Shown: positions 37,201 through 45,415 of the stretch, one piece after another
Position numbering within the stretch: the stretch's first letter is position 1
How the letters are laid out: every line of letters begins with the position of its first letter
Assembly: GCF_013396335.1 (NCBI RefSeq)
Contig: NZ_JABWSY010000005.1
Location: forward strand, 62,001-126,000
Direction of reading: 5' to 3'
Origin: Bacillus sp. EB106-08-02-XG196
GTDB lineage: Bacteria; Bacillota; Bacilli; Bacillales; Cytobacillaceae
DNA length: 64,000 bases
Position numbers and translations under genes: made by a program
The notes under the pieces: generated by a model
The model's input: the letters and a program-made list of their open reading frames with translations, nothing else
What the model was told of the DNA's origin: nothing
Databases searched by the model: none

Positions 37201-37274
37201 GCAGAATGGTGAAAATGTCTAGTGGAATCATGTTAGAATGGCAGTAACTTTTAAAAAGGGAACAGGTGGACAAC

Positions 37275-38129
37275 ATGATTAAGTGTATTGCAACAGATAT
37301 GGATGGTACATTATTAAATTCCGTGCAACAAATTAGCCAGGAAAACAAAGAGGCCATTTTAAAAGCACAGGCACAGGGAATTGATGTGGTTGTGGCAACC
37401 GGAAGGTCGTATCAGGAAGCGAGTTATGTCTTAGAGGAAGCTGGATTACAATGCCCTGTTATTGGTGTCAATGGTGCAGAGGTTCGCAGCAGAGAAGGTG
37501 AAGTTCTGTCATCTGTACCACTTAATAAACAAGTAGCGAGGAAAGCTGCAGACAAGCTAACAAAGAGTGATATCTATTTTGAAGCTTACACGAACAAAGG
37601 TACATACAGTGTAGATCTTGAAAAGGCAGTTTCCATTCTATTTGATATTGTGGTCAGCGCCAACCCGGACGCTGATCAAGAAAAAGTCCTTTATGCAGCA
37701 GGAGCTAGAGTTCGAGATGGCTTGGTTCACGGTATTGAAAGCTATGACCTGCTATTTTCAGATGATGACGTTCAAATTTATAAATTTTTAGCCTTTTCCT
37801 TTGACTCTGAGAGACTGGAGGCTGCAGCTAACGAACTTTATGAGTTAGAAGAACTCGTTGTTTCCAGTTCTGGACATGAAAATTTAGAGATTACCAATAA
37901 GAATGCACAAAAGGGAATAGCGCTAGAAGCGTTTGTGAAGGCAAAGGGAATACAATTAGCTGAGACCATGGCAATGGGCGATAGTTTTAATGACGTCTCG
38001 ATGTTAGAAAGAGTCGGGAGAGCGGTTGCGATGGGAAATGCAGCCGATGAAATAAAATCGCTTTGTGATGTGATTACCGCATCAAATGATGAGCACGGAG
38101 TAGCCAAGGCAATTCTGGAAGTTTTATAG
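37275..38129 (+). CDS. HAD-superfamily (Cof-type) sugar-phosphate phosphatase
   Basis: 284 aa. HAD motif I DMDGTLLN, motif II ATGRS, a C2-type cap, motif III Lys (NAQKGIALEAF) and motif IV GDSFNDVSML are all present. Cytosolic phosphatase of the Cof/YitU/YwtE group; substrates in this group are overlapping sugar phosphates or FMN precursors. ATG 37275 chosen over GTG 37266 because ACAGGTGG lies 5 bases before it. Confidence 0.88.
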   Translation: MIKCIATDMDGTLLNSVQQISQENKEAILKAQAQGIDVVVATGRSYQEASYVLEEAGLQCPVIGVNGAEVRSREGEVLSSVPLNKQVARKAADKLTKSDIYFEAYTNKGTYSVDLEKAVSILFDIVVSANPDADQEKVLYAAGARVRDGLVHGIESYDLLFSDDDVQIYKFLAFSFDSERLEAAANELYELEELVVSSSGHENLEITNKNAQKGIALEAFVKAKGIQLAETMAMGDSFNDVSMLERVGRAVAMGNAADEIKSLCDVITASNDEHGVAKAILEVL

Positions 38130-38144
38130 GAAGGAAAGGCTGGT

Positions 38145-38384
38145 GTGAATATGACGACAAAAAGCAATAAATTACAATATGGATGGACACTGATTGCTCA
38201 TCCTACTTATCAAATCTTTACAAACAAAAACTCTTACGCCATCATCGATGAAGACAATGACGTCATGCTCAGATTTACCCTCCAAGAAAACGAAATCGAA
38301 ATTCAAGGCGCAAACTGGAACCTTAACTACAAAATTAACCTGGGCTTCAAAACCCTAAAAATCATCAACACACCTGAAGACTAA
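38145..38384 (+). CDS. Small conserved-looking protein, unknown
   Basis: 79 aa, likely beta-rich (LQYGWTLIAHPTYQIFTNKN; VMLRFTLQENEIEIQGANWNLNYKINLG), no signal or membrane segment. Lies 15 bases after the HAD gene and reads as its operon partner. GTG 38145 or ATG 38151 may start it; the AGGAAAGG site does not decide. Function unknown. Confidence 0.5.
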   Translation: MNMTTKSNKLQYGWTLIAHPTYQIFTNKNSYAIIDEDNDVMLRFTLQENEIEIQGANWNLNYKINLGFKTLKIINTPED

Positions 38385-38387
38385 AAA

Positions 38388-38449
38388 ACAGGCACCATTT
38401 ATACAAAATACGATGCATAAGCAGCGGATTTTGCATAAATGGTGCCTGT
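38388..38449. repeat. Long inverted repeat between convergent units
   Basis: ACAGGCACCATTTAT (38388-38402) pairs perfectly with ATAAATGGTGCCTGT (38435-38449), with an inner CAAAAT/ATTTTG pair, giving a ~62-nt hairpin. It lies between the small gene at 38145 and the last nos gene. The lack of a T run and the complex loop point to a repetitive element more than a simple terminator. Confidence 0.7.
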
Positions 38450-38469
38450 CACCGTTAACGGTATCACCG

Positions 38470-39372
38470 CTAAAGGATGACTATTTTCATTGAGTTAACC
38501 TGCGATACTAGCAGTTCTTCGTATTGTTTTTGGGCTTGGAAGTTGATTTCTTGCTGGCCCATTTTAGGGTTTTCTTTTTTTACTTTTTCGATGATGTCTT
38601 TTTGTACTTTTTGGGAGAGGACGATGAGTTGATATTGCTGCTTTTCGATTTCCCAAAATTTATCTTCTCCGTATTCGTTGATCATCGCCTTCGCGGATTC
38701 ATACTGGCTGTATTGGTCGCGGACTTTAGTGATTTCTGTTTCGACCTCCGCGTCTGTGGCGGTGTGTCCCTTTTCTTCAGCGAGCATTGCCATCGAGCGG
38801 AGTCGGATGATTTGCGTTAATAATTGATTTTGATCTTCTACCAGCTTTTCCTGTGAATCCCAGTAAGTTAATGCTTCTTTTAGCTGGTCGCCAGTATAGC
38901 GCTTTTGATCAGTTTCACGGTTGATGGCTAGCTGAAGATAGTTGATAAACTTGTAAAACTCAATATCCTCATTGGTAATCCATTCTCCGTTAATGGAAGC
39001 AACGCCTTCCGACTGCTTGACCTCATAATTGATGACCTTTTCTGCCTTTTTCCCGTCCTTTTCTAACACAAAGAAAATTTCATATTTACCGGTCATGGGG
39101 AGTTCGACCTTACCGGAATGAATCCCATCTTCTGCTTCTGTTAGTTCCACTTCCGTTGTGCCGTGGTCCATATTTGTCATTGAAAACTCAGCCGATACGT
39201 TAAGTCCGGATGCTGCCTCCTCTTTTTCTGTAACCTTTATTTCAAAGGGCATTTCTTTATCTGCTAGTTGATAGATTGGTTTTACCACTTCAATACTATA
39301 CTCAGGGTCGGCACTACAGCCTGCCAATACGGCAAGGAGCAGCAGTGCGGTCAGCCTCATCACTTTTTTCAT
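38470..39372 (-). CDS. Nos-cluster lipoprotein: FixH/YtkA-like domain fused to SurA-N-like region
   Basis: 300 aa. Lipobox LAGC at residues 16-19. Residues ~25-120 look like a FixH/YtkA-type beta-sandwich (MPFEIKVTEKEEAASGLNVSAEFSMTNMDHG... GKYEIFFVLEKDGKK) with the NMDHG segment that could bind a metal. After ~residue 130 a helical SurA-N-like part follows (VASINGEWITNEDIEFYKFIN). Its ATG overlaps the nosF stop (ATGA), so it belongs to the nos operon. It stands where many clusters carry nosL, the copper chaperone lipoprotein; a copper-delivery or folding role for NosZ is inference. Confidence 0.7.
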   Translation of the reverse strand: MKKVMRLTALLLLAVLAGCSADPEYSIEVVKPIYQLADKEMPFEIKVTEKEEAASGLNVSAEFSMTNMDHGTTEVELTEAEDGIHSGKVELPMTGKYEIFFVLEKDGKKAEKVINYEVKQSEGVASINGEWITNEDIEFYKFINYLQLAINRETDQKRYTGDQLKEALTYWDSQEKLVEDQNQLLTQIIRLRSMAMLAEEKGHTATDAEVETEITKVRDQYSQYESAKAMINEYGEDKFWEIEKQQYQLIVLSQKVQKDIIEKVKKENPKMGQQEINFQAQKQYEELLVSQVNSMKIVIL

Positions 39373-40046
39373 GATTCAATTCCTCCAAGATTATGTGTTT
39401 GTAAAAATTCCTCTACAGTATACTTCTCCATTTTTCCATTATTTAAATAAGCGACATGTGTACAAACCTGCTTGATTTCATCTAGATGGTGCGAGGAGAG
39501 AAGGATGGTTTTATCATGAAGCGATTTTAACACCTCTAAAATTTCCTTTCGTCCCATCGGGTCAATCCCGCTTGTAGGCTCATCGAGAATCAGAATACTT
39601 GAATCCTGATAGAGGGTGATGGCCAACCCAAGGCGCTGCAGCATCCCTTTTGAATACTTCTTTACCTGAACACTGCGGTCCTCCCACAAACTTACCGACT
39701 TAAGGACGCTCTCGATACGGTCTTGTTCAACTTTCTTACAGGCGGCCTCAGCAAAGAAGGTAATATTCTCAAGCCCTGTCAACATGGGATAAAGCTGAAA
39801 CTTTTCTGGCAGGTAAGCAATTGCTTTTTTCCAGTCATGATTTTTTTTGGTCACTTGACCTCCGTTAATGCTAATCGTGCCTTGTTTGACTGGAAGGAGC
39901 CCAAGCAGGCTGTTGATAAAAGTGGACTTTCCAGCACCATTACGCCCAACAAGGGCACAAATTTCATGTTTATTAATTTCAATATTGATAGACTCTAGAA
40001 TTAATTTTTTCCCGAAGGATTGGTTTAAGTTGGATACCGTTATCAT
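39369..40046 (-). CDS. nosF: Nos ABC transporter ATPase NosF
   Basis: 225 aa. Walker A GRNGAGKST, signature YSKGMLQRLGLAITL (KG type), Walker B ILILDEPTSGIDP, H-loop LSSHHLDEI. NosF energises NosY and works with NosD in maturation of the copper sites of NosZ. The start overlaps the nosY stop by 4 bases. Confidence 0.9.
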   Translation of the reverse strand: MITVSNLNQSFGKKLILESINIEINKHEICALVGRNGAGKSTFINSLLGLLPVKQGTISINGGQVTKKNHDWKKAIAYLPEKFQLYPMLTGLENITFFAEAACKKVEQDRIESVLKSVSLWEDRSVQVKKYSKGMLQRLGLAITLYQDSSILILDEPTSGIDPMGRKEILEVLKSLHDKTILLSSHHLDEIKQVCTHVAYLNNGKMEKYTVEEFLQTHNLGGIES

Positions 40047-40840
40047 TCAAATCCCTCCTTACGGTGAAAAACAATGGCTGTGATGATGGAAGTGATCAGC
40101 CAGAATACAAGATTAAAAAGCAAGAAGAATGCTGGTTTAGTCCACATGAAGGCCTGCAGCAGCCGTGACATATGACCAAACGAATAAACGCCCATCCCGG
40201 TTTCTAAGAACATTCGAACAGACTGCAGGGGATTTAAAAAATACAGTGATGAAAATAATTTTACATTTTCATGGGTAACATCAGGTAAAAATGAGAGCAA
40301 AATAAAGTCGTGCAGGAAGAAAAAGTAAAACCAAACAAAAATCGTATAGCCGATAATCTGCATTCTTGAACTGCTGAAGCTGCCGATTGCCGCTCCCATC
40401 TGCAGGAACACCAGTGACAAGGTCACAATGGCTAAAATAAAGATGAAATACGCCTTCATATCCAGTTGGAAATTAAACTTGAGCAATAATAAATAGAGAA
40501 AAAACCAGACTAGGATTGGTATAAGGACGACGGCATAAAGTCCTAAACTTTTCCGCAGTAAAAAACTAGCATAAGAATCTTTTTTTGTCAGAAGCATGAT
40601 TAACGTCTTTTGTTCCTTTTCTTGAAAAATAGAAAAGGCGCCAATAAACAAGCAGAGTATCGGGATAAAGTAAATAATCGTATCAAACAAATTAATTAAG
40701 AGAACATAGTAGCCTTTGTCAAATGAAAGGGCAGTGGAACGAAACAAGATGCTGACTGATATGAGAACAATGATGCTTAAGGCGAGCCATAATCCTTTTC
40801 CTCTTATATTTTCCTTCCATTCCTTCCAAATGTAATGCAT
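40043..40840 (-). CDS. nosY: Nos ABC transporter permease NosY
   Basis: 265 aa, six membrane segments, ABC-2 type: FSIFQEKEQKTLIMLLTKKDSYASFLLRKSLG is the coupling region. Start lies 37 bases inside nosD, behind GGGAGA, so nosD and nosY overlap in different frames. Partner of NosF. Confidence 0.88.
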   Translation of the reverse strand: MHYIWKEWKENIRGKGLWLALSIIVLISVSILFRSTALSFDKGYYVLLINLFDTIIYFIPILCLFIGAFSIFQEKEQKTLIMLLTKKDSYASFLLRKSLGLYAVVLIPILVWFFLYLLLLKFNFQLDMKAYFIFILAIVTLSLVFLQMGAAIGSFSSSRMQIIGYTIFVWFYFFFLHDFILLSFLPDVTHENVKLFSSLYFLNPLQSVRMFLETGMGVYSFGHMSRLLQAFMWTKPAFFLLFNLVFWLITSIITAIVFHRKEGFE

Positions 40841-42144
40841 AGTAAATGTCTCCCTTTTAGTAATATCAGTATTGCGGCGACCCCTAACAGAGCAAAAAGT
40901 ATAAGGTTGTGATTTCCTTTTGCAGCTGCGAGCGGATGTGGGTCATTAAACATCACCTTTTCATCCACCAATACTGCATTCATTTTTTCATAGATAGCGA
41001 GTGCTGGACTTTTTAAAAATAAATAAGATAATTCTTGGTCTTCAATTAATTGATATAACGATGATCGATAGGTTATTGGAAAGTCCCCAATGCCGTTCTG
41101 GTTTAAATCAGTGAGCGGGAAGGAGTTTCCCCAGTCATTGCCTTTGCCTTCATGACTCCAGAAATTGGTTTCTCCTGTTCCGCCTATTGTCACGGCGGGA
41201 ATAGTGTTTTCGGTGATTAGATTTCCTGTAAAAACTTGTTCGTTAGAACTAGCCCAAAGCTCAATTCCAATTTGGTTTTGAGAGATTTTATTTCCTTGAA
41301 TCGTATTTCTTGTCGCTTGATCAATGTAGATACCTCTTTGGTTCATATAAAAGGTATTGTTTTTTATTTGATTATCATTCGCTTGAAGTAGTAATAATCC
41401 GAACGATTGGTTTCCATAGTTTACGATAAAATGGTTATCCTCTAGGAGCAAACGATTGGAATTCATGACCGCAGCGCCGCCCGTATTCATTGTAAAGGTA
41501 TTACTTTTAAAAATATTTTCATCGGAATACATGTAATGCAGGCCGTACCTTGTGTCGCTTATATTATTTTCATAGCTTTCGTTGTTGTTTGCGTAGTCAA
41601 AGAACATACCATCACGGGTGCCTTCAATGGTGTTATGGGTGAAGAGGTTATGATTTGCGTAATAGACATGGATTCCGTTGCCTTGTGGTGCAATTTCTCC
41701 TTTGCCCATTCCTTTTATTTCAACATGGTTGATAGTATTTTCGTGTGCTTGGCTTAAGTAGATCCCATGAAAGGAATCAGCAATTTTGACGTGTTCCACG
41801 ACATTGCCGTTTGTATGAATCTTAATGCCCGCATATTCCTCAGCAGAGTTGCGGTCCATGCCGCTATTGGTAACAGTCAGCTTTCTAAGGGTCACATTGG
41901 GAGCTTGTATGGAGATAACATTCCCAGTTCCGTCACCCTTGATAACGGTATTTGCCTTTCCAATAAGGGTCAACTCTTTGTTGATAACAAGATTGCCTTC
42001 ATACGTTTTATCTTCAAGCTTCAGAACTGCTCCTTCTTCCAAGCTGTCGATCGTGGCTTGCAAGTTTTCGGCAGCATTATTTTCCTCAGGGTTGATACAA
42101 AATGTGATAGAGAAAACGAATAGAAAGAGCAGTAATTTTTTCAT
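40804..42144 (-). CDS. nosD: NosD, copper-site maturation protein of N2O reductase
   Basis: 446 aa. Signal peptide MKKLLLFLFVFSITFC, then a right-handed beta-helix of short repeats (HENTINHVEIKGMGKG, NHNLFTHNTIEGTRDG, NNNESYENNISDTRYG) and a C-terminal membrane anchor (LILFALLGVAAILILL). GTG 42162 is in frame, but ATG 42144 gives a proper signal peptide and overlaps the upstream stop by ATGA. Acts outside the membrane with NosFY in building CuZ. Confidence 0.92.
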   Translation of the reverse strand: MKKLLLFLFVFSITFCINPEENNAAENLQATIDSLEEGAVLKLEDKTYEGNLVINKELTLIGKANTVIKGDGTGNVISIQAPNVTLRKLTVTNSGMDRNSAEEYAGIKIHTNGNVVEHVKIADSFHGIYLSQAHENTINHVEIKGMGKGEIAPQGNGIHVYYANHNLFTHNTIEGTRDGMFFDYANNNESYENNISDTRYGLHYMYSDENIFKSNTFTMNTGGAAVMNSNRLLLEDNHFIVNYGNQSFGLLLLQANDNQIKNNTFYMNQRGIYIDQATRNTIQGNKISQNQIGIELWASSNEQVFTGNLITENTIPAVTIGGTGETNFWSHEGKGNDWGNSFPLTDLNQNGIGDFPITYRSSLYQLIEDQELSYLFLKSPALAIYEKMNAVLVDEKVMFNDPHPLAAAKGNHNLILFALLGVAAILILLKGRHLLCITFGRNGRKI

Positions 42145-42707
42145 CTTGTTCGATCCTTCCACAACGGAATGAGTAATAGGATAAAGGCTGCGATAAGGAA
42201 ATACGCACCGTATCCAAGAATACTTTCAGTGACAAAGTTTGCAACTGTATTATGCCCTAAAAGGGGTGGAACAAAAGGGTCAATTTTTATCGGAGCGGTC
42301 GGGCTTAAGTTGGTACCGAATTTACGAAGTGCACGGGTAAGGTCCCAAACTCCAAGCGCACCGCCTATGATAAACAAACCAATTAATCCATAAAGCACTG
42401 CCTTCTTGCGCAGGATGGCCGTCAAGAGGGTAAGTGCAGCTAAACCAATGACTAAGTATGATAGATACGCTAATTCAGGGAAATTCTCTTCACTGAAATT
42501 TTCCATTCCAATATAGTGATTTAGGCCGTTAACAATATCGATTTCGCCTTCAAGCTTATTTGGATAAACAATTATATTTAACCCTTCTGGATATTGCGGC
42601 GCAAAGAAAATCATTTGCCACCATGGGAAAAATAATGAGAGTCCAACCAAGACAGCAGCAAGTGCAATCAGTATAGACGATACGAGTGATAATTTCTTTG
42701 CCTTCAT
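42141..42707 (-). CDS. NosB-like membrane protein of clade II nos clusters
   Basis: 188 aa with four strong hydrophobic segments (LVSSILIALAAVLVGLSLFF; YLSYLVIGLAALTLLTAIL; VLYGLIGLFIIGGALGVW; YGAYFLIAAFILLLIPL). Between the first and second there is a long extracytoplasmic loop with FFPWWQMIFFAPQYPEGLNI. A four-helix protein directly after nosZ is the mark of clade II clusters, where it is called NosB, function unknown. ATG 42707 chosen over TTG 42716. Assignment is by position and topology. Confidence 0.68.
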   Translation of the reverse strand: MKAKKLSLVSSILIALAAVLVGLSLFFPWWQMIFFAPQYPEGLNIIVYPNKLEGEIDIVNGLNHYIGMENFSEENFPELAYLSYLVIGLAALTLLTAILRKKAVLYGLIGLFIIGGALGVWDLTRALRKFGTNLSPTAPIKIDPFVPPLLGHNTVANFVTESILGYGAYFLIAAFILLLIPLWKDRTR

Positions 42708-42735
42708 GTAAAACAAGTCCCTTCTATACGGAGAA

Positions 42736-42762
42736 GGGTATCAATTGAATCAATTGATACCC
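42736..42762. repeat. 12-bp perfect inverted repeat between nosZ and nosB-like gene
   Basis: GGGTATCAATTG-AAT-CAATTGATACCC. Without a T run it is probably an mRNA processing or stabilising hairpin that sets the ratio of nosZ to downstream maturation genes, or part of the adjoining repeat element. Confidence 0.65.
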
Positions 42763-42776
42763 ACCGCCAACATATT

Positions 42777-42841
42777 GAGTCTAGCTCCAACGCCTAGGGG
42801 CTCGGGGTCATAAGCCCCTGAGCAAGGCGTTTCCGCTTTTC
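42777..42841 (-). repeat. Interspersed GAGCTAGACAA hairpin element, long copy (minus orientation)
   Basis: On the minus strand: gaaaagcggaaacgccttg, insert ctcaggggcttatgacccc and gagcccc, right arm taggcgttggagctagac. Same arms as the copies at 27973, 34652 and 61507 but with a different GC-rich insert (AGGGGCTTATGACCCCGAGCCCC). Confidence 0.8.
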
Positions 42842-42843
42842 TG

Positions 42844-44712
42844 CTAATTCTTTGGTTTTACAAGGAAGTAGCCGGTCATTTCTTGGTGTAGTGCTGAACA
42901 GAAGTTAGTACAGTAAAGCGGGAACGTACCTGCTTTGTCTGCAGTAAATTCGATTGTATTCGTTTGACCTGGCTGAACCTCAATGTTTAAGTCATATTTG
43001 TTGATGGCAAATCCGTGGGTAATATCCTCATCAAAATCCGTATTCGTTAAGTGGATAAACACCTTATCTCCTTGATTGACTTCAATCACATCTGGACGTT
43101 TTGCTTTTGCGTCAAAGATAAACTTCGAACGCATCGCGATACCATAGACATGAACTTCGTTTCCTTTACGTTCGATCCTAGCCTGATCTTGCTTATACGT
43201 CGCAAGCTTATTGCTTTCATCCTTCGGATAAACTTCAATCGTTTTAATCTTATCTGCCTTAATGATTTGGGCATAGTGCGGCTCAGGGTTAACTGGTGAA
43301 GATTGAACAATCTCCATTTTGCCGCTAATATCAATCAATTGCATGGACTCAGGATGTGAAGGCCCAACGGATAAATAGCTGTCTTTTGCAATCTTGTTCA
43401 AGGCAATCAGCCATTTTCCATCAGGGGCAACGGTATCACCTTCAGCTGCTACAGAGTGTCCTGGTGAATACTGTACAGGAACACGATCTAATGTTTCGCC
43501 TGTTTTTGGATCCCATTTCACGATTTCAGAAGAAATGAACATGGTTGTGTAAGCCATTCCTTTGTCGTCAAACTGAGTGTGAAGCGGTCCAAGGGCGTTT
43601 TCAGGGTTAACTTCTCTTTCCATTACAGATTCATATTTTAGGATTGGAATACCGTTACGTTCACCAGAAAATTCTTGGTTTTTCACAGCTTCAAATGCTT
43701 TTTCAAAAGAGAATACGGTCATCGATGGTGCGAGTTTTCCAGAGGCAATAAAGTGCTTTCCATCAGGCGTTACGTCAACACCATGTGGTGATTTCGCAAC
43801 AGGAACAAGGTAAATGCCGCCTTTATGCTTTTCAGGGAAAATCATTTTTTGACCAGTAACCTCGTCATATTGTCCGTCAGCAACCATTTTCTCAAGCTCT
43901 TTCCAGTTAAAAAGAACAATAAAGTCACGGTCAGCCTGGGAAGCATTAATTTCAAGATTCGTTGTTGCTTCTTCTGTGTTGTACGTTGTCATAACTGCCC
44001 AATCTCCAGAGTCTTTCTTACCAGCGTCAGATAAATCATAAGACCATGGCGGCAGGGCAACCTGATAGGCAACATTAAGTTTTTCTTTGTTTTGATCGAA
44101 CGTTACGGCTGACATTACACCGCGGTACTGCTGGCTGTATTCGTCTAATGGCTTATATTCAGAGCCGATTGGTACTGCGAACCGTGTTGGCAGGAACATA
44201 TACTCAGTGTTTTCCGTAACGAACGCCGCACAGTGTGGGCCGCTAGTATTTGGAACATTAATAATGTCCTTTACAGTAAACGTTTCTAAATCCATGGCAG
44301 CTGCACGGCTGTTTCCGACATCCGTTGCAAACATGTATTTACCGTCATAGTCACCCTTTGTTTCTGAAAATGCCGGGTGATGCAGGTCTCCCCATGTGTA
44401 GTCACCCATTAATTTCTTCGTATGCTCATCAAACCCATATCCTGTAGCAGAGTCTTGTGAGAATACTGGAACCGTTCGTATATGACGCATGGATGGAACA
44501 CCATAGATAAACATTTGACCAGAGTGGCCGCCTGATGCGAATAGGTAGTAATCATCTTTTTCACCGAATGGTACATAAACCTTTTCTGCATTGCTTTTGT
44601 TATTACTAGAAGCAACTTGATTGTTCGTGCTTTTTGAAAAGTCAGCAAAGGATATCGTTGCTGCGACAAAGCCTGCTAGTAAACCTGAGGCGATTGGAAT
44701 CCATTTCTTCAT
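42844..44712 (-). CDS. nosZ: Nitrous-oxide reductase, clade II (Sec-dependent)
   Basis: 622 aa multicopper enzyme reducing N2O to N2 at the outer face of the membrane. N-terminus MKKWIPIASGLLAGFVAATI has no twin-arginine motif, which marks the clade II (Sec-exported) type. Seven-bladed propeller with His-rich CuZ ligands (LHHPAF, SGPHCAAF, SPHGVDVTPDGKH, LGPLHTQFD, SPGHSVAAEGD, HPESMQ, EPHYAQ), then a cupredoxin domain with the CuA motif YCTNFCSALHQEM at the C-terminus. Directly follows the cytochrome c gene, its probable electron donor. Confidence 0.96.
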   Translation of the reverse strand: MKKWIPIASGLLAGFVAATISFADFSKSTNNQVASSNNKSNAEKVYVPFGEKDDYYLFASGGHSGQMFIYGVPSMRHIRTVPVFSQDSATGYGFDEHTKKLMGDYTWGDLHHPAFSETKGDYDGKYMFATDVGNSRAAAMDLETFTVKDIINVPNTSGPHCAAFVTENTEYMFLPTRFAVPIGSEYKPLDEYSQQYRGVMSAVTFDQNKEKLNVAYQVALPPWSYDLSDAGKKDSGDWAVMTTYNTEEATTNLEINASQADRDFIVLFNWKELEKMVADGQYDEVTGQKMIFPEKHKGGIYLVPVAKSPHGVDVTPDGKHFIASGKLAPSMTVFSFEKAFEAVKNQEFSGERNGIPILKYESVMEREVNPENALGPLHTQFDDKGMAYTTMFISSEIVKWDPKTGETLDRVPVQYSPGHSVAAEGDTVAPDGKWLIALNKIAKDSYLSVGPSHPESMQLIDISGKMEIVQSSPVNPEPHYAQIIKADKIKTIEVYPKDESNKLATYKQDQARIERKGNEVHVYGIAMRSKFIFDAKAKRPDVIEVNQGDKVFIHLTNTDFDEDITHGFAINKYDLNIEVQPGQTNTIEFTADKAGTFPLYCTNFCSALHQEMTGYFLVKPKN

Positions 44713-44728
44713 CTATTACACCACCTTA

Positions 44729-45172
44729 TTATTTTTCTGAAGCTTGTTTCAACATATCTAACACTTGCGCGCGTTCTTCATCTGTTAATGGGCTGCCGCC
44801 AATAACGCTCGACATAACCGCGGAAGTTGGTTCTTTTAAGAATTCATCAAGTGACTTGCCATGCTTTCCTTCAACCTCTGTAAAGGCTTTGGAAAGATCT
44901 GGGCCCGTTGCCCCGCCATCGAGGCCAAGTTTATCAACTGCGTGACAGCCGAGACATCCTTTACTGCTAAGGATGTTATTGGCATCCACCGTTGCTGTTT
45001 CCTCTTTTGGATCTTCCTTTTGTCCTTCTGATTCAGTTGCTTTGTCTGTTTGTTCTGTTTGAGCGACTTGAGTCTGGTTATCGGAATCTCCCAAAATGAC
45101 GCCAAATACCAAGTACCCAAGACCAAAACCAATTACGATGCTAACGACAAAGCTGATAATTGCCTTATTCAT
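44729..45172 (-). CDS. nosC: Membrane-anchored cytochrome c of the nos cluster
   Basis: 147 aa. An N-terminal membrane anchor (AIISFVVSIVIGFGLGYLVFG) and a ~40-residue acidic linker precede a small class I cytochrome c domain with haem motif CLGCH (~72-76) and a distal Met candidate in AVMSSVIGG. First gene of the nos operon, 16 bases ahead of nosZ. Likely passes electrons from the menaquinol/bc complex to the CuA site. AGGAGGGGG start site. Confidence 0.9.
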   Translation of the reverse strand: MNKAIISFVVSIVIGFGLGYLVFGVILGDSDNQTQVAQTEQTDKATESEGQKEDPKEETATVDANNILSSKGCLGCHAVDKLGLDGGATGPDLSKAFTEVEGKHGKSLDEFLKEPTSAVMSSVIGGSPLTDEERAQVLDMLKQASEK

Positions 45173-45230
45173 ACTTCCCCCTCCTTCTGTCTAATGAACA
45201 ACTTCATCCTAATTAGAAATCAATATTTAA

Positions 45231-45250
45231 AATGTGACGTTTCTCACATT
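45231..45250. promoter_or_regulatory. Crp/Fnr operator upstream of the nos operon
   Basis: AATGTGA-CGTTTC-TCACATT: a 7-bp perfect dyad with the TGTGA-N6-TCACA layout of Bacillus Fnr/Crp sites, 61 bases before nosC. Confidence 0.82.
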
Positions 45251-45263
45251 TTTTTAGTCAACT

Positions 45264-45334
45264 TTGAACGTTTTGTGAAGGGCGTTGAAATGAAAGGGTT
45301 TTAAGAAATTGAACGTTTTGTGAAAATTATCACT
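45264..45334. promoter_or_regulatory. Direct repeat pair with second Fnr-like site before the regulator gene
   Basis: The 16-mer TTGAACGTTTTGTGAA occurs at 45264-45279 and 45309-45324, 45 bases apart. The second copy runs into TGTGA-AAATTA-TCACT (45319-45334), a Fnr-type site with one mismatch, 82 bases before the Crp/Fnr start. Autoregulation or shared divergent control is likely. Confidence 0.65.
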
Positions 45335-45415
45335 TCAAGATGAGACGATTTTCACTACAATGGAGGTAACATATGTGGTATCACAGCGATTTTTAAAAAG
45401 GGAAGGAGGAGCAGA

